Shown here: piece by piece, positions 26,209-34,540 of the stretch
How the letters are laid out: every line of letters begins with the position of its first letter
Numbering within the stretch: the first letter of the stretch is position 1
Origin: a virus
IMG/VR virus record: IMGVR_UViG_3300027793_000171
Span: 1-36,074 of that record
Strand: one strand, 5' to 3'
DNA: 36,074 bases
Position numbers and translations under genes: made by a program
Notes under the pieces: generated by a model
What the model was told of the DNA's origin: nothing
Seen by the model: only the letters and a program-made list of their open reading frames with translations
The model's database searches: none

Positions 26209-26826
26209 ATGGGAGAAATTTCAATAGCATCAGAAGCTACAATGTTAGCAAGCTTACCTGCAGCAGGTACGGTAAAATTATTCATCAATACTGATAAAAA
26301 CAACGTGCTATACTACATTGATAGCGCTGGAAATATCAGAATGTATAGCTACGGAGACACTTCACTAGAAGACTGTTGTTCTTGCGAAATCGCAAAACAA
26401 TGGATGGATAGAGTAACATGTGCGTTAAATTCAGGAATGATTACAGCTACAGACTTCGGGACATTAATAAATTCCGGATTAACCGTGTCTGCAACAGAAA
26501 CAACAGACCCTGAAACAGGAGCCAAAACATGCACTGTAAACGTAGGCCCTCAAACACCAGCGCAAATTGCTGTAACAGGATTATCAATTACAGTACCTGC
26601 AACTACTGAAGCAGCGTTAGGAATAGGAGCTTCTCTACAGATAGTAGCTTCAATAACACCTCCTACAGCTCCTCAAGGAATTGTATGGGTATCTTCAGAT
26701 CCTACTATCGCATTAGTTACTAACACAGGCCTTGCTGTAGGCATTTCTGCAGGAACAGCTACTGTGTATGCATTCTCTGCCGCAAATCCTTCTTATTCAG
26801 ATTCAGTAAATATTGTTGTGTCTTAG
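26209..26826 (+). CDS. virion-type protein with Big2-like domain
   Basis: 205 residues. The N-terminal half begins with a beta region (FINTDKNNVLYYIDSAGN, about 25-42) of the sort seen in phage fibre or collar proteins. It is followed by DCCSCEIAKQWMDRVTC (55-71) with four Cys. The C-terminal ~85 residues are a bacterial Ig-like group 2 domain: ITVPATT, LQIVASITPPTA, GIVWVSSDPTIALVTNTGL, AGTATVYAFS. Such domains decorate virions and help weak binding to cell-surface glycans. It ends with TAG; reading through would add only three residues. Last gene of the cysteine block. Confidence 0.82.
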   Translation: MGEISIASEATMLASLPAAGTVKLFINTDKNNVLYYIDSAGNIRMYSYGDTSLEDCCSCEIAKQWMDRVTCALNSGMITATDFGTLINSGLTVSATETTDPETGAKTCTVNVGPQTPAQIAVTGLSITVPATTEAALGIGASLQIVASITPPTAPQGIVWVSSDPTIALVTNTGLAVGISAGTATVYAFSAANPSYSDSVNIVVS

Positions 26827-26830
26827 GAAT

Positions 26831-27175
26831 ATGAGTGAAAAAGAAAGTACTAGCTTTATCTCTAAATGGTTTTACAATAACCTAATGAATGTCCTTGCAA
26901 TAGCTAGCGCTACATTTTTCGGTGTTAGATTCGCTGTCAGCGAAGGTAAAGAAATCATTAGAGACGAAATAAAACCACTTGTAGATAGAGTTGAAAAACT
27001 AGAGAAACAGTATGTCTCCTTGGACGAAATAATGTCTATGAACAACGACGGCCTCCGTGCCGTTGAAGTATCAGTAACGCACTTTATAGATAATTATAAC
27101 AAAGTACACCACACGGCTTTCTTAAAGCCTAACGATATAGAATTGACTACTTCAGTAAAAAAACGTAGAAGGTAA
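26831..27175 (+). CDS. holin-like small membrane protein
   Basis: 114 residues from the ATG at 26831; a TTG at 26813 would overlap the previous gene and is less likely. Residues ~13-35 (FYNNLMNVLAIASATFFGV) form one membrane segment, followed by a coiled coil (EIKPLVDRVEKLEKQY) and a soluble tail ending KKRRR. The next gene, an endolysin, starts on the last base of this stop (TAATG), which suggests a lysis pair. One N-terminal segment plus coiled coil resembles some holins and XhlA-type proteins. The holin call rests on topology and neighbour. Confidence 0.6.
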   Translation: MSEKESTSFISKWFYNNLMNVLAIASATFFGVRFAVSEGKEIIRDEIKPLVDRVEKLEKQYVSLDEIMSMNNDGLRAVEVSVTHFIDNYNKVHHTAFLKPNDIELTTSVKKRRR

Positions 27176-27783
27176 TGAGTAAATATACTGTAATACTAGA
27201 CGCAGGACACGGAACAAACACTCCAGGAAAACGCTCACCTAAGTTTGATGACGGTACAGTGTTAATGGAAGGTGTTAACAATAGAGAAATAGTAGAAAGA
27301 TTAAAAAAAGCATTTGATGATAACTCTATTGATTATTTCGATTGCGTAGCTAGTAATGACGATATATCTTTAAAAACTCGTGTAGATAGGGCTAATGCCT
27401 TAGCTAAAACAAAAAAATGTCTATATATATCAATTCATAGTGATGCGGCCGGAGATGGCAAAACATGGCATCCTGCAAGTGGAATGTCTGTTTACACATC
27501 AAAAGGACAGACTAAATCAGATGAATTAGCTGAATTATTGATTAATGAGCTAAAGGAAAATTTCAAAAACGAGATTAAGTGGAGAACTGATAATACAGAT
27601 GGAGACCAAGATAAAGAAGAAAACTTCTATGTTTTAAAAGAAACGTCATGTCCTGCTATATTATGTGAGTTTGGTTTCCATACAAACAAAGAAGAAGCTA
27701 AGTTAATGCTAACGCCTGATTTTAAAAACAAAATAGTATTATCAGTGCTTTACGCTGTAAAGAAATTTGAATTAAAAAATTAA
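27175..27783 (+). CDS. N-acetylmuramoyl-L-alanine amidase (endolysin), Amidase_3 type
   Basis: 202 residues, a single catalytic domain. It cuts the bond between N-acetylmuramic acid and the first L-alanine of the peptide stem. Zinc ligands of the Amidase_3 family are in place: His12 in LDAGHG, Glu32 in MEGVNNRE and His88 in SIHSDA; the catalytic Glu165 is in CEFGFHTN. No signal peptide or cell-wall-binding domain is visible, so export would depend on a holin, which fits the preceding gene. The 1-base overlap with that gene suggests coupling. Confidence 0.92.
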   Translation: MSKYTVILDAGHGTNTPGKRSPKFDDGTVLMEGVNNREIVERLKKAFDDNSIDYFDCVASNDDISLKTRVDRANALAKTKKCLYISIHSDAAGDGKTWHPASGMSVYTSKGQTKSDELAELLINELKENFKNEIKWRTDNTDGDQDKEENFYVLKETSCPAILCEFGFHTNKEEAKLMLTPDFKNKIVLSVLYAVKKFELKN

Positions 27784-27786
27784 TAT

Positions 27787-27999
27787 ATGAAAAAATACAA
27801 AGTATATTGGTCAATTTTTAACTTAACAAAAGCTACTCAAGCTGAAATTGTAAATTTACAAAATGCATGGACAGGATTCTCAGTACCTATTGTTGGGTCA
27901 ACATTAATAGCATCTGACGCAAAACACGCTTTTATAGCTTCTATTATCTGCGGATTGATAGATAAAGCTATATCTTGCTTATATTTAGAAGAAAAATAA
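27787..27999 (+). CDS. small protein with apolar segment, lysis cassette
   Basis: 70 residues. The first ~30 residues are soluble (KKYKVYWSIFNLTKATQAEI). An apolar stretch at ~34-63 (VPIVGSTLIASD and FIASIICGLIDKAISCLYL) could be one or two weak membrane segments. It sits 3 bases after the amidase and 6 before the spanin candidate, so an accessory lysis role, such as antiholin, is plausible but not shown. No family recognised. Confidence 0.6.
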   Translation: MKKYKVYWSIFNLTKATQAEIVNLQNAWTGFSVPIVGSTLIASDAKHAFIASIICGLIDKAISCLYLEEK

Positions 28000-28005
28000 A
28001 CGATT

Positions 28006-28620
28006 ATGAATGGTAATTGGTGGAAATACTTATTAATGATTCTATTTGGTATGTTTTTAATGTGTCAATGTGAGAATTATATTAAACCTGTCGAAATGGT
28101 TAATCTTGATTATGTAAAAAAAGAGCAATATGATAGTTTAAAAACTTTATATGCAGATATGCAGCAAAAGGCTAACAATAAACAAATAATCATAGATTTA
28201 CTAACAAGAAAGACAGATTCGTTATCAAAGATTAAATCCGGTGTAAAATCTAAATATTCAGGCGTTAAGCAGTCCGGCAGGATAACTATTATAGAAAATC
28301 CATGTAATAAAGATTCTATACTTCACGCATACAACAACTTATCTAACCATTGCGATAGCATAAATATTGTAAACGATACAATAATATCTGTGTTAACAAA
28401 CAAAGTAAATGCTTATGCTGACTTAGTGGCTTACAAAGATACATCTATCATGGCTCAGTCAAGAATAATAGAACATAAAGATCAAGACTTAAAAGCCTCT
28501 GACGCTAAAAAAAAAGCATTAAAAAAGGAAAATAACAAGTTAAAAATAAAAAATATTGTCGTAACTTCGGTAGCGATATTAACAACAGCAATAACAACCT
28601 ATTTAATATTAAAAAAATAA
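28006..28620 (+). CDS. candidate single-molecule spanin
   Basis: 204 residues. The N-terminus has a hydrophobic stretch (WKYLLMILFGMFLM) followed by Cys20 and Cys22, which could be a lipoprotein signal although the lipobox is poor (Met or Gln precedes the Cys). A long periplasm-type helical region with coiled-coil character (about 35-180) follows, then a C-terminal membrane segment at ~183-201 (IVVTSVAILTTAITTYLIL). A protein anchored in the outer membrane by lipid at one end and in the inner membrane by a C-terminal segment is the layout of u-spanins such as T1 gp11. Its place after the endolysin supports this. If Cys20 is not lipidated it would be a two-span membrane protein of another kind. 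Confidence 0.55.
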   Translation: MNGNWWKYLLMILFGMFLMCQCENYIKPVEMVNLDYVKKEQYDSLKTLYADMQQKANNKQIIIDLLTRKTDSLSKIKSGVKSKYSGVKQSGRITIIENPCNKDSILHAYNNLSNHCDSINIVNDTIISVLTNKVNAYADLVAYKDTSIMAQSRIIEHKDQDLKASDAKKKALKKENNKLKIKNIVVTSVAILTTAITTYLILKK

Positions 28621-28624
28621 AGAC

Positions 28625-30196
28625 ATGTCTCAATTAATTGACTTAACAATTTACTCAAGAAACAGCAATGTTTTAACTACCCCTACAGTATATGGCTTCG
28701 ATGTAGAAGATATCGTTACTCCTATATTATTGAATAATGCAGGTAGAGCAACATTCTCTGCTCGTATGTTAAAAGGTTCTGATGTACAAAACAGAAACCT
28801 CGCTAAGGTAATTTATGAGGCAACAGAGGCATTAAATGCCATAGCTAGCAAATCTCCTTTTATTGTTAAGTTGACTGTCTTGAAAAGAAGAGGCGTTGAT
28901 ATTGCTAGTATCGAATACATCTTCGTTGCTTCACGTATTTCCGAGAATATCACTCCTACAGTAGGTGGAGGTTCTAAATTTTTCTATAACGAAGATGGTG
29001 ATACTTTACCTGTAGAATATGAGGTGTTAGAAGATGTGGCAACTATTGTAGCAGCTACGACAGTAGCAAGCTCTGCTGTCCCTACGCCATTAACATGGGT
29101 GCAAGCACAAGCGATTAGAAACGCAGGATTATTAAACCCTGCTGACGGATTTAAAGTTGGTAGTTTTTATCACATCACAGACGCTGCCTTACCATTTGCT
29201 TCTGAAGGAATCGTTGTGCAGGCTATCACAGAAACAGAATTATCTGTCAATGGAGATGGTATATTCTTAAACCCTGACTATCAGACAGCAGGTGATTATT
29301 CTGGAGTACCCGGATTTAATGCTCAGCAAGGAGTATGGAGAAGTACATTAGAAGCAGGTATGGTTGATGGTGATGTTGTTATACACAACGGCCTTCACTA
29401 TGTAGTATCTGACGCAACAGCTTTTGCCGGAACAAACCCAGCATTGACACCATTGGCATATACTCAGTTATCTAAAATCGATACAAATGGATATATTAGA
29501 GAGGTGGATATTGTTTATTATGACTTTAATAATGATGTTGTTATTCGACGTTTCGATAAACGTGGTAACGATGTTTCAGCTCAAGGTTTATATTTATTCC
29601 AATGGGGTAGCGATACAAAACTAAGAAACATAATAAACACTGCTGGTGTTTTAGATTGCTTAAATGCATTGCAAGTAACTATTGCTCATAACTTAGTATC
29701 TAACCAATGCTACGTGAATGCTAACATAGATACTAGCACATTATCGAGATGTAACTTCTCGGCAAATATGTCTGTTAATCTAGAAGCATCTGGTATTAAC
29801 TATGTAAACAAAGAATTAACATCAGGTTACTCTAATTTTGAATCTGACTTAGACTTCTCTGATAACACTATCTGGGATGCCCCTACAAACACATTAACAA
29901 TGCCAAGTAATTTTGAATTTGTAGGTATCTTTAATATTGTAAACGCAGATGCGTTGAATGACGTTGAAGTAATAACAAACTTCACACAAACGAATCATAA
30001 AATTAGATTTAACGTAGAAGATGGTTCTACTCAAGGATTCTCTCACACTGCAATTGGAGTTGCTGTAGCTGATAATTTAGTATCTGACGCAGCGGCTGTA
30101 AATACAATTACAGGAAGAACAAACGGAAGCGACTTCATTGAATATGAAAGAGCAGGAAACTTAAACAGAAGATATAACCTAGTAGTATTAGCTTAA
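28625..30196 (+). CDS. tail-fibre or appendage structural protein
   Basis: 523 residues, no signal peptide. The N-terminal ~125 residues are a compact alpha/beta domain (VLKRRGVDIASIEYIFVASR) that may attach it to the virion. The centre (about 150-320) is beta-rich with FKVGSFYHITDAALPFA and MVDGDVVIHNGLHYVVSDA. The C-terminal third has regularly spaced short strands (SRCNFSANMSVNLEASG) suggesting a beta-helix. It starts the fibre region after the lysis genes. The exact role is not recognised. Confidence 0.65.
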   Translation: MSQLIDLTIYSRNSNVLTTPTVYGFDVEDIVTPILLNNAGRATFSARMLKGSDVQNRNLAKVIYEATEALNAIASKSPFIVKLTVLKRRGVDIASIEYIFVASRISENITPTVGGGSKFFYNEDGDTLPVEYEVLEDVATIVAATTVASSAVPTPLTWVQAQAIRNAGLLNPADGFKVGSFYHITDAALPFASEGIVVQAITETELSVNGDGIFLNPDYQTAGDYSGVPGFNAQQGVWRSTLEAGMVDGDVVIHNGLHYVVSDATAFAGTNPALTPLAYTQLSKIDTNGYIREVDIVYYDFNNDVVIRRFDKRGNDVSAQGLYLFQWGSDTKLRNIINTAGVLDCLNALQVTIAHNLVSNQCYVNANIDTSTLSRCNFSANMSVNLEASGINYVNKELTSGYSNFESDLDFSDNTIWDAPTNTLTMPSNFEFVGIFNIVNADALNDVEVITNFTQTNHKIRFNVEDGSTQGFSHTAIGVAVADNLVSDAAAVNTITGRTNGSDFIEYERAGNLNRRYNLVVLA

Positions 30197-30207
30197 AACA
30201 TTTTATC

Positions 30208-31437
30208 ATGCCAATTACATCATCAGAAGAAACAAGTGAAATATCTTTTAAAGATAACGCGGTAGACGCTTTTGCTAGGCTTAGAATGTCTGAGCCTGAA
30301 ACTATCTTTGATAGCAAACAAATATCAGACAATCAGCCATTATTCTGGGATGACCAACAAGTAAGTGGTAGTGGCACTAGCTCAACTTATAACACTAATC
30401 AGGCTAGCACTACATTATCTGTAGGTAATTTAACAGCAGGTAAAAGGGTTAAACAGACGTATAGAAGATTTAACTATCAGCCGGGTAAATCAATGTTGAT
30501 TAACAAGACGTTTAAGCTAGAAACCAGAAAAATAGGCATTAGGATAAAAGACGGTTATTTTGATGATAAGAATGGATTATTCTTTTACACACATCCTGAT
30601 TCTTATGGTTTTGGAGTTAGGACTTTTACAAGCGGCTCTGCATTTGACAATCTAATACCTCAAGCAGATTGGAATATTGATAAGTTAAATGGATTAGGTT
30701 CAAGCGGTGTTGATATTACTCAATATAAAAAAGCATTATTCTTTATTGATTTTGAATGGTTGGGTGTGGGAATTATAGCCTTTGGATTTTTCTTCAATAG
30801 AAGACCTGTTTATTGTCATTTTTATGACACTACTAAAGTTGATGACTTAGTTACAATGTCTGTTCCTAACTTACCTTGTAGAACTGAAATCGAAAATGAT
30901 GGTACAGGCGTGACAGCAAGTACAACTCAGATATGTGCCACAGTTATTTCAGAGGGCGGTTTAAAAGACACTGGCTATGGCTTTGGTATATCTAGGGGTG
31001 TAGCTCCATTGGTTACTTTAAACAATACAAGTATCTATCCATTGTTTGCTATTCGTTTAAATAGTAATTACTTACATTCTACTATCAAACTGTTAAACTT
31101 TAATGTAAACTGTACATCAACAGCTACTTATAATTGGTATTTACTTTTAAATCCAACGGTAACAGGAACAGCTTTATCGTTTACGCAAGTGGCTAATACA
31201 GCTATAGATGCTCAGATAAATACAACTAATGCAACAACTGTAAGCGGTGGCACTATCTTATTAACAGGTACAGCATCACAAACAAATGAGAGTGGTATTA
31301 ACATTGTTAATGCTACTGACTTTGCTATGGGTAGTAGTATTGCTGGAGTTGCTGATATAGTAGTGTTAGCTGTGCAAAGAGCAACTGGAACAACTGAAAC
31401 ATTTTACGGTTCATTAAATTGGAGGGAACAACAATAA
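30208..31437 (+). CDS. virion structural protein of the widespread DAFARLR family
   Basis: 409 residues. The N-terminal 170 residues contain a run of motifs I recognise from virion proteins of many unrelated tailed phages, including marine ones: DAFARLRMSEPETIFDSKQ, NQPLFWDDQQVSGSGTSS and YRRFNYQPGKSMLI. Later motifs of the same family follow: DWNIDKLNG, FIDFEWLGVGIIAFGF. The C-terminal ~150 residues are Thr/Asn-rich beta sequence. The family's precise position in the virion is not known to me; it occurs with fibre genes. Start MPITSSEE resembles other fibre genes here. Confidence 0.78.
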   Translation: MPITSSEETSEISFKDNAVDAFARLRMSEPETIFDSKQISDNQPLFWDDQQVSGSGTSSTYNTNQASTTLSVGNLTAGKRVKQTYRRFNYQPGKSMLINKTFKLETRKIGIRIKDGYFDDKNGLFFYTHPDSYGFGVRTFTSGSAFDNLIPQADWNIDKLNGLGSSGVDITQYKKALFFIDFEWLGVGIIAFGFFFNRRPVYCHFYDTTKVDDLVTMSVPNLPCRTEIENDGTGVTASTTQICATVISEGGLKDTGYGFGISRGVAPLVTLNNTSIYPLFAIRLNSNYLHSTIKLLNFNVNCTSTATYNWYLLLNPTVTGTALSFTQVANTAIDAQINTTNATTVSGGTILLTGTASQTNESGINIVNATDFAMGSSIAGVADIVVLAVQRATGTTETFYGSLNWREQQ

Positions 31438-31438
31438 T

Positions 31439-31744
31439 ATGGCATATATAGTAATGACTTCAACAACAAACAGCATTAAATGTGATAATGGTGTTTATAG
31501 CGGAATAGCTGGTGCATTAGGCGTAATGCAAAAAAAAGCAACATTTAGAAAAGATGAAATATTTAGGCTATCACTAAGCCCTGATGAATCGTATGTGCAA
31601 GTTCTTTTTAAGAGTAGAACTAATGCGTACTTCTTATTTAGCTTTAATGGTTCGGCAGGTACGCTGCAAGTAGATAGCATTGATAGTGTAGCGCCAACAA
31701 GTAACTCAGATTTGTATGATAAATTAGTAACCTTATTAGGGTAA
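31439..31744 (+). CDS. small beta-rich protein following the DAFARLR gene
   Basis: 101 residues, starting 1 base after the previous stop. It is beta-rich (EIFRLSLSPDESYVQVLF, NAYFLFSFNGSAGTLQV) with no membrane segment. The tight pairing with the preceding structural gene suggests a partner or tip domain of the same appendage. Function unknown. Confidence 0.65.
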   Translation: MAYIVMTSTTNSIKCDNGVYSGIAGALGVMQKKATFRKDEIFRLSLSPDESYVQVLFKSRTNAYFLFSFNGSAGTLQVDSIDSVAPTSNSDLYDKLVTLLG

Positions 31745-31770
31745 TTAAACAAAATTAAAATAAAAATATT

Positions 31771-32496
31771 ATGCCAGTAACATTAAGCGAAGCCGGTGGA
31801 TTATCAGGCTCAGGAACAACAAACTACATACCTAAATGGACACCTGATGGATTTACTTTGAGTAATAGCCAAATCTTTGATAATGGTACTAATGTGGGTA
31901 TAGGTACGAGTACTCCAGAGTGGAAATTAGTTGTTTATTCTGATCCCAATAATTACGCAACATTTGGAGGTCCTCGTCCTGCTATTTTTGCAGGTAGTGC
32001 AAATTGGTTGCAAATAAATGGTGGCAATTTAGGTATATCTGGTATTGCTGGTGTTAACGGAGTTAGTTTAACTCATAGTGGTATTAGTGATGGATTCCTA
32101 GTTAAATCAGACAGATCAGTAGGGCATGTAATATCTAATAATACATACGATTATATGTTCAAGTCATTTGATTCGTCAAGCGTGAATAAATTCATCGTAA
32201 ATCATTCAGGTTATGCGGTTAATAGATTAGGCGTAGGAGTTGACCCAACTGCCACAATTCACGCTAAAGGCTCTAACTCAACTGGCAATCCAACGGACTT
32301 ATGCGCCTTATTCGTAAACAGCTCAAATGCTGAGATATTAAAGCTTAGAAATGACAAATTAGTAATATTTCCTAGCCACACAACTGTTGAGAAAAATGCT
32401 ATAGTGTCACCCGTTGCAGGTAGCGTAGTATATGACACTACATTAAATAAGCTTTGTGTGTATACAACAGCTTGGGAAACAATAACATCAGTATAA
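31771..32496 (+). CDS. tail fibre protein
   Basis: 241 residues, Gly/Asn/Ser/Thr-rich. The N-terminus carries the module NYIPKWTPDGFTLSNSQIF followed by NGTNVGIGTSTPEWKL, a recurring opening in fibre and adhesin proteins of Bacteroidetes phages. The middle (about 50-160) is repetitive beta strand. The ending SPVAGSVVYDTTLNKLCVY and a final TAWETITSV is also typical of these fibres. No endosialidase-type self-cleaving chaperone domain is present, so the protein seems complete without one. Receptor binding is inferred from the family. Confidence 0.82.
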   Translation: MPVTLSEAGGLSGSGTTNYIPKWTPDGFTLSNSQIFDNGTNVGIGTSTPEWKLVVYSDPNNYATFGGPRPAIFAGSANWLQINGGNLGISGIAGVNGVSLTHSGISDGFLVKSDRSVGHVISNNTYDYMFKSFDSSSVNKFIVNHSGYAVNRLGVGVDPTATIHAKGSNSTGNPTDLCALFVNSSNAEILKLRNDKLVIFPSHTTVEKNAIVSPVAGSVVYDTTLNKLCVYTTAWETITSV

Positions 32497-32512
32497 AATA
32501 AAACAATATAAT

Positions 32513-32755
32513 ATGCAATTTGAATTAAAATCAGCAAAAACAACAGGAGGTGTAACATCATTAAATGATGGCACTATGAAACAGCAAGTGAATATAGCGA
32601 TAGGTCCGGTAAGATGTCCTTACAACGATGTAGCAGCTCAAAGAACAATTGATTATATTTTCTCAGAAAACTTAACTGCTAAACAAATAGAAGATGGTAT
32701 CCGACCATTTGCAGAACAATGGGTAGCAACTAATTATCCTGATACAAATGATTAA
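32513..32755 (+). CDS. small phage protein, unknown function
   Basis: 80 residues, soluble, beta at the N-terminus (FELKSAKTTGGVTSLNDG) and helical at the C-terminus (LTAKQIEDGIRPFAEQW). Its last 8 bases overlap the start of the next gene, a small membrane protein. I do not recognise the family. Confidence 0.6.
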   Translation: MQFELKSAKTTGGVTSLNDGTMKQQVNIAIGPVRCPYNDVAAQRTIDYIFSENLTAKQIEDGIRPFAEQWVATNYPDTND

Positions 32756-32957
32756 TTACTTTAAATATCTATTATCTAAGCCAAGTAAGTTGGTTTACTG
32801 CATTACAGCATTGCTATTCTGTGTAGCTGTTTTTGTAATTATATTACCTAGGTTAACAGATAGTATTGAAAAACTATTTGTTAGCCTTTTAATGCTAGTT
32901 ATATTTGTAGTAGCACAAGCACAACCAATAAAGGAATATTTGGATAGTAAACAATGA
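32748..32957 (+). CDS. two-span small membrane protein
   Basis: 69 residues with two predicted membrane segments at ~15-33 (LVYCITALLFCVAVFVIIL) and ~43-57 (LFVSLLMLVIFVVAQ) joined by a short charged loop. Size and topology resemble class II holins. It overlaps the previous gene by 8 bases and the next by 4, so all are translated together. It lies among fibre genes rather than beside the endolysin; a superinfection-exclusion role is another option. Confidence 0.62.
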   Translation: MINYFKYLLSKPSKLVYCITALLFCVAVFVIILPRLTDSIEKLFVSLLMLVIFVVAQAQPIKEYLDSKQ

Positions 32958-33328
32958 TAAGTCTGATATTTCTCGTATTAGCAGCTATTTGTAATGCAGT
33001 GATGGATAAGGTTAGTTTCCATTACTACAAGTCTATTTTCGTTAAGTATAAACCGGCTTTTTGGTATCCACAGGTAAGTTGGAAAAATAAATACATAAAC
33101 GGAAATCCTTGTTACGGAAGACGTAAATTCTTAGGATTTAATCTACATCCAGCATTTACAGACGCATGGCACTTATTCAAGTCATTAATGATAGTTTTTT
33201 TGGTTTCAGCAATAATTTTTTATGATCCAATATTCTGTATGTTAATTGATTTTATTATCTTTGGCATTACTTGGAACGTAGTATTCGTTCAATTTTTTAA
33301 TAACATCTTTAAACTAAAAACAACATGA
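32954..33328 (+). CDS. membrane protein with DAWHLFK motif
   Basis: 124 residues. One membrane segment at the N-terminus (ISLIFLVLAAICNAVM) and a long hydrophobic region at ~77-112 (SLMIVFLVSAIIFYDPIF and IDFIIFGITWNVVFV) give about three spans. The soluble loop between them (about 20-75) is aromatic and basic with FHYYKSIFVKYKPAFWYPQ, SWKNKYINGNP and TDAWHLFK. I have an impression of this loop pattern in membrane proteins of Bacteroidetes and their phages, without a known function. Coupled to both neighbours by 4-base ATGA overlaps. Confidence 0.65.
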   Translation: MISLIFLVLAAICNAVMDKVSFHYYKSIFVKYKPAFWYPQVSWKNKYINGNPCYGRRKFLGFNLHPAFTDAWHLFKSLMIVFLVSAIIFYDPIFCMLIDFIIFGITWNVVFVQFFNNIFKLKTT

Positions 33329-33540
33329 ATTTCGACATTAAGTTATCCGGAGAAGAGCTAAACACAGTATTAACAGGATTAGGTAAACTACCTGCAGAGA
33401 CATCATTCGACCTTATCAATAAAATCCAGTCACAAGCGAAGACTCAGATTGACGAGGAAGACAAAAAGAAAAAAGAAGCTGAGGAAAAAGAATTGGAACA
33501 AAAAGTACAAGAGTACATAAAAAAGAAAAAGATTAAGTAA
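33325..33540 (+). CDS. small coiled-coil protein
   Basis: 71 residues. The first ~40 residues (LSGEELNTVLTGLGKLPAET then FDLINKIQSQA) match a small protein type often seen in phage genomes, in which a Leu-rich helix pair precedes a charged helix. The C-terminal ~30 residues are Lys/Glu coiled coil ending KKKKIK. It overlaps the previous gene by 4 bases and the next fibre gene by 1. Function unknown. Confidence 0.65.
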   Translation: MNFDIKLSGEELNTVLTGLGKLPAETSFDLINKIQSQAKTQIDEEDKKKKEAEEKELEQKVQEYIKKKKIK

Positions 33541-34535
33541 TGCCAATTACCTATAAGGAAATAACAGATTATACTCAGTCACATTCAGTAGCCAACTACG
33601 CAGCGCTTCCGGCAGCTAATACAGTACCTAATGAACTTTGGTATTGCATTAACTCGCAGGGAACAAAATGGCTGCCAGGGTCACTAGGAGGTACATATTA
33701 TTCTAACGGATGGTATTTTTCTGATGGATTAAACTGGACATGGCAAGAAACAGCTTTTCAAGCTTCTCAGGTAGATGTAGATGCAGGTGTTATTACAGAT
33801 CAATTTGTAAGTCCTAAAACATTAGCTGATGCAAGCCAGTGGGGCACTAAGCAAGATAGACAAGATGAAGTATTATCAGGTGGTACTATAACAATAGGTA
33901 CTTTTGGTGGCTCAGGAACAGATAATGATGTAAGAGTATCTGCTACAAATTGGTATATTCAATCTACGGAATTAAACTATTCAACAGCAGGTAATACTGA
34001 TTTTTTAGACATTGCATTATCAGCAGCAGGATTACAAAGATTTGTTGCATTTTATGGAGATAACTTATCTACAATAACTAAAGTAGAAGGTACTGAATCA
34101 GAATATGCTACAATGCCAGCTACACCTGCAAACAGTGTTTTAATAGGGTATATTTTAGTTACTGACGGTAGTTTAGGAGTTGCTCCTGATTTATCTGCTT
34201 ATGCTACAATTAATCCTAGAGTAAGAGTAGTTGCAAGTGAACTAATACCGACTTTAAATGTAGATACTCATGATGAATTATACATCACTGCTTTAGCAGG
34301 TAACATCACTTCAATGAGTACTAACTTAACAGGTGCATTGGCTAATGGAAGAGTTTTAGTGTTTAAAATAAAAGATAATGGCGTAACAAGAACTATTACC
34401 TGGGGAGCTAAATTTACTAATAAATATGTAACGCTTCCTACGTCAACAACAGCAAACAAAGAATTATTAATTTTAGTTAAATATAACTCCGCAACTGCTT
34501 TATTAGAAGCTTTTGCATGGATTGAACAACCTTAA
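33540..34535 (+). CDS. tail fibre protein
   Basis: 331 residues. The N-terminal ~110 residues carry a recurrent phage-fibre module: NYAALPAANTVPNELWYCIN, GTKWLPGSLGGTYYSNGWYF and QVDVDAGVITDQFVSPKTL. The middle (about 115-230) and C-terminus (about 235-331) are beta-rich, the latter with VLVFKIKDNGVTRTITWGAK and KELLILVKYNS. These final strands look like a small jelly-roll tip. Start MPITYKE resembles other fibre genes nearby. It begins on the last base of the previous stop. Receptor binding is inferred. Confidence 0.8.
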   Translation: MPITYKEITDYTQSHSVANYAALPAANTVPNELWYCINSQGTKWLPGSLGGTYYSNGWYFSDGLNWTWQETAFQASQVDVDAGVITDQFVSPKTLADASQWGTKQDRQDEVLSGGTITIGTFGGSGTDNDVRVSATNWYIQSTELNYSTAGNTDFLDIALSAAGLQRFVAFYGDNLSTITKVEGTESEYATMPATPANSVLIGYILVTDGSLGVAPDLSAYATINPRVRVVASELIPTLNVDTHDELYITALAGNITSMSTNLTGALANGRVLVFKIKDNGVTRTITWGAKFTNKYVTLPTSTTANKELLILVKYNSATALLEAFAWIEQP

Positions 34536-34540
34536 TAATT

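Noticed and set aside
26813-26830. TTG at 26813 as start of the holin-like gene
   Set aside because: It would overlap the Big2 gene; the ATG at 26831 lies just after that stop and gives normal spacing.
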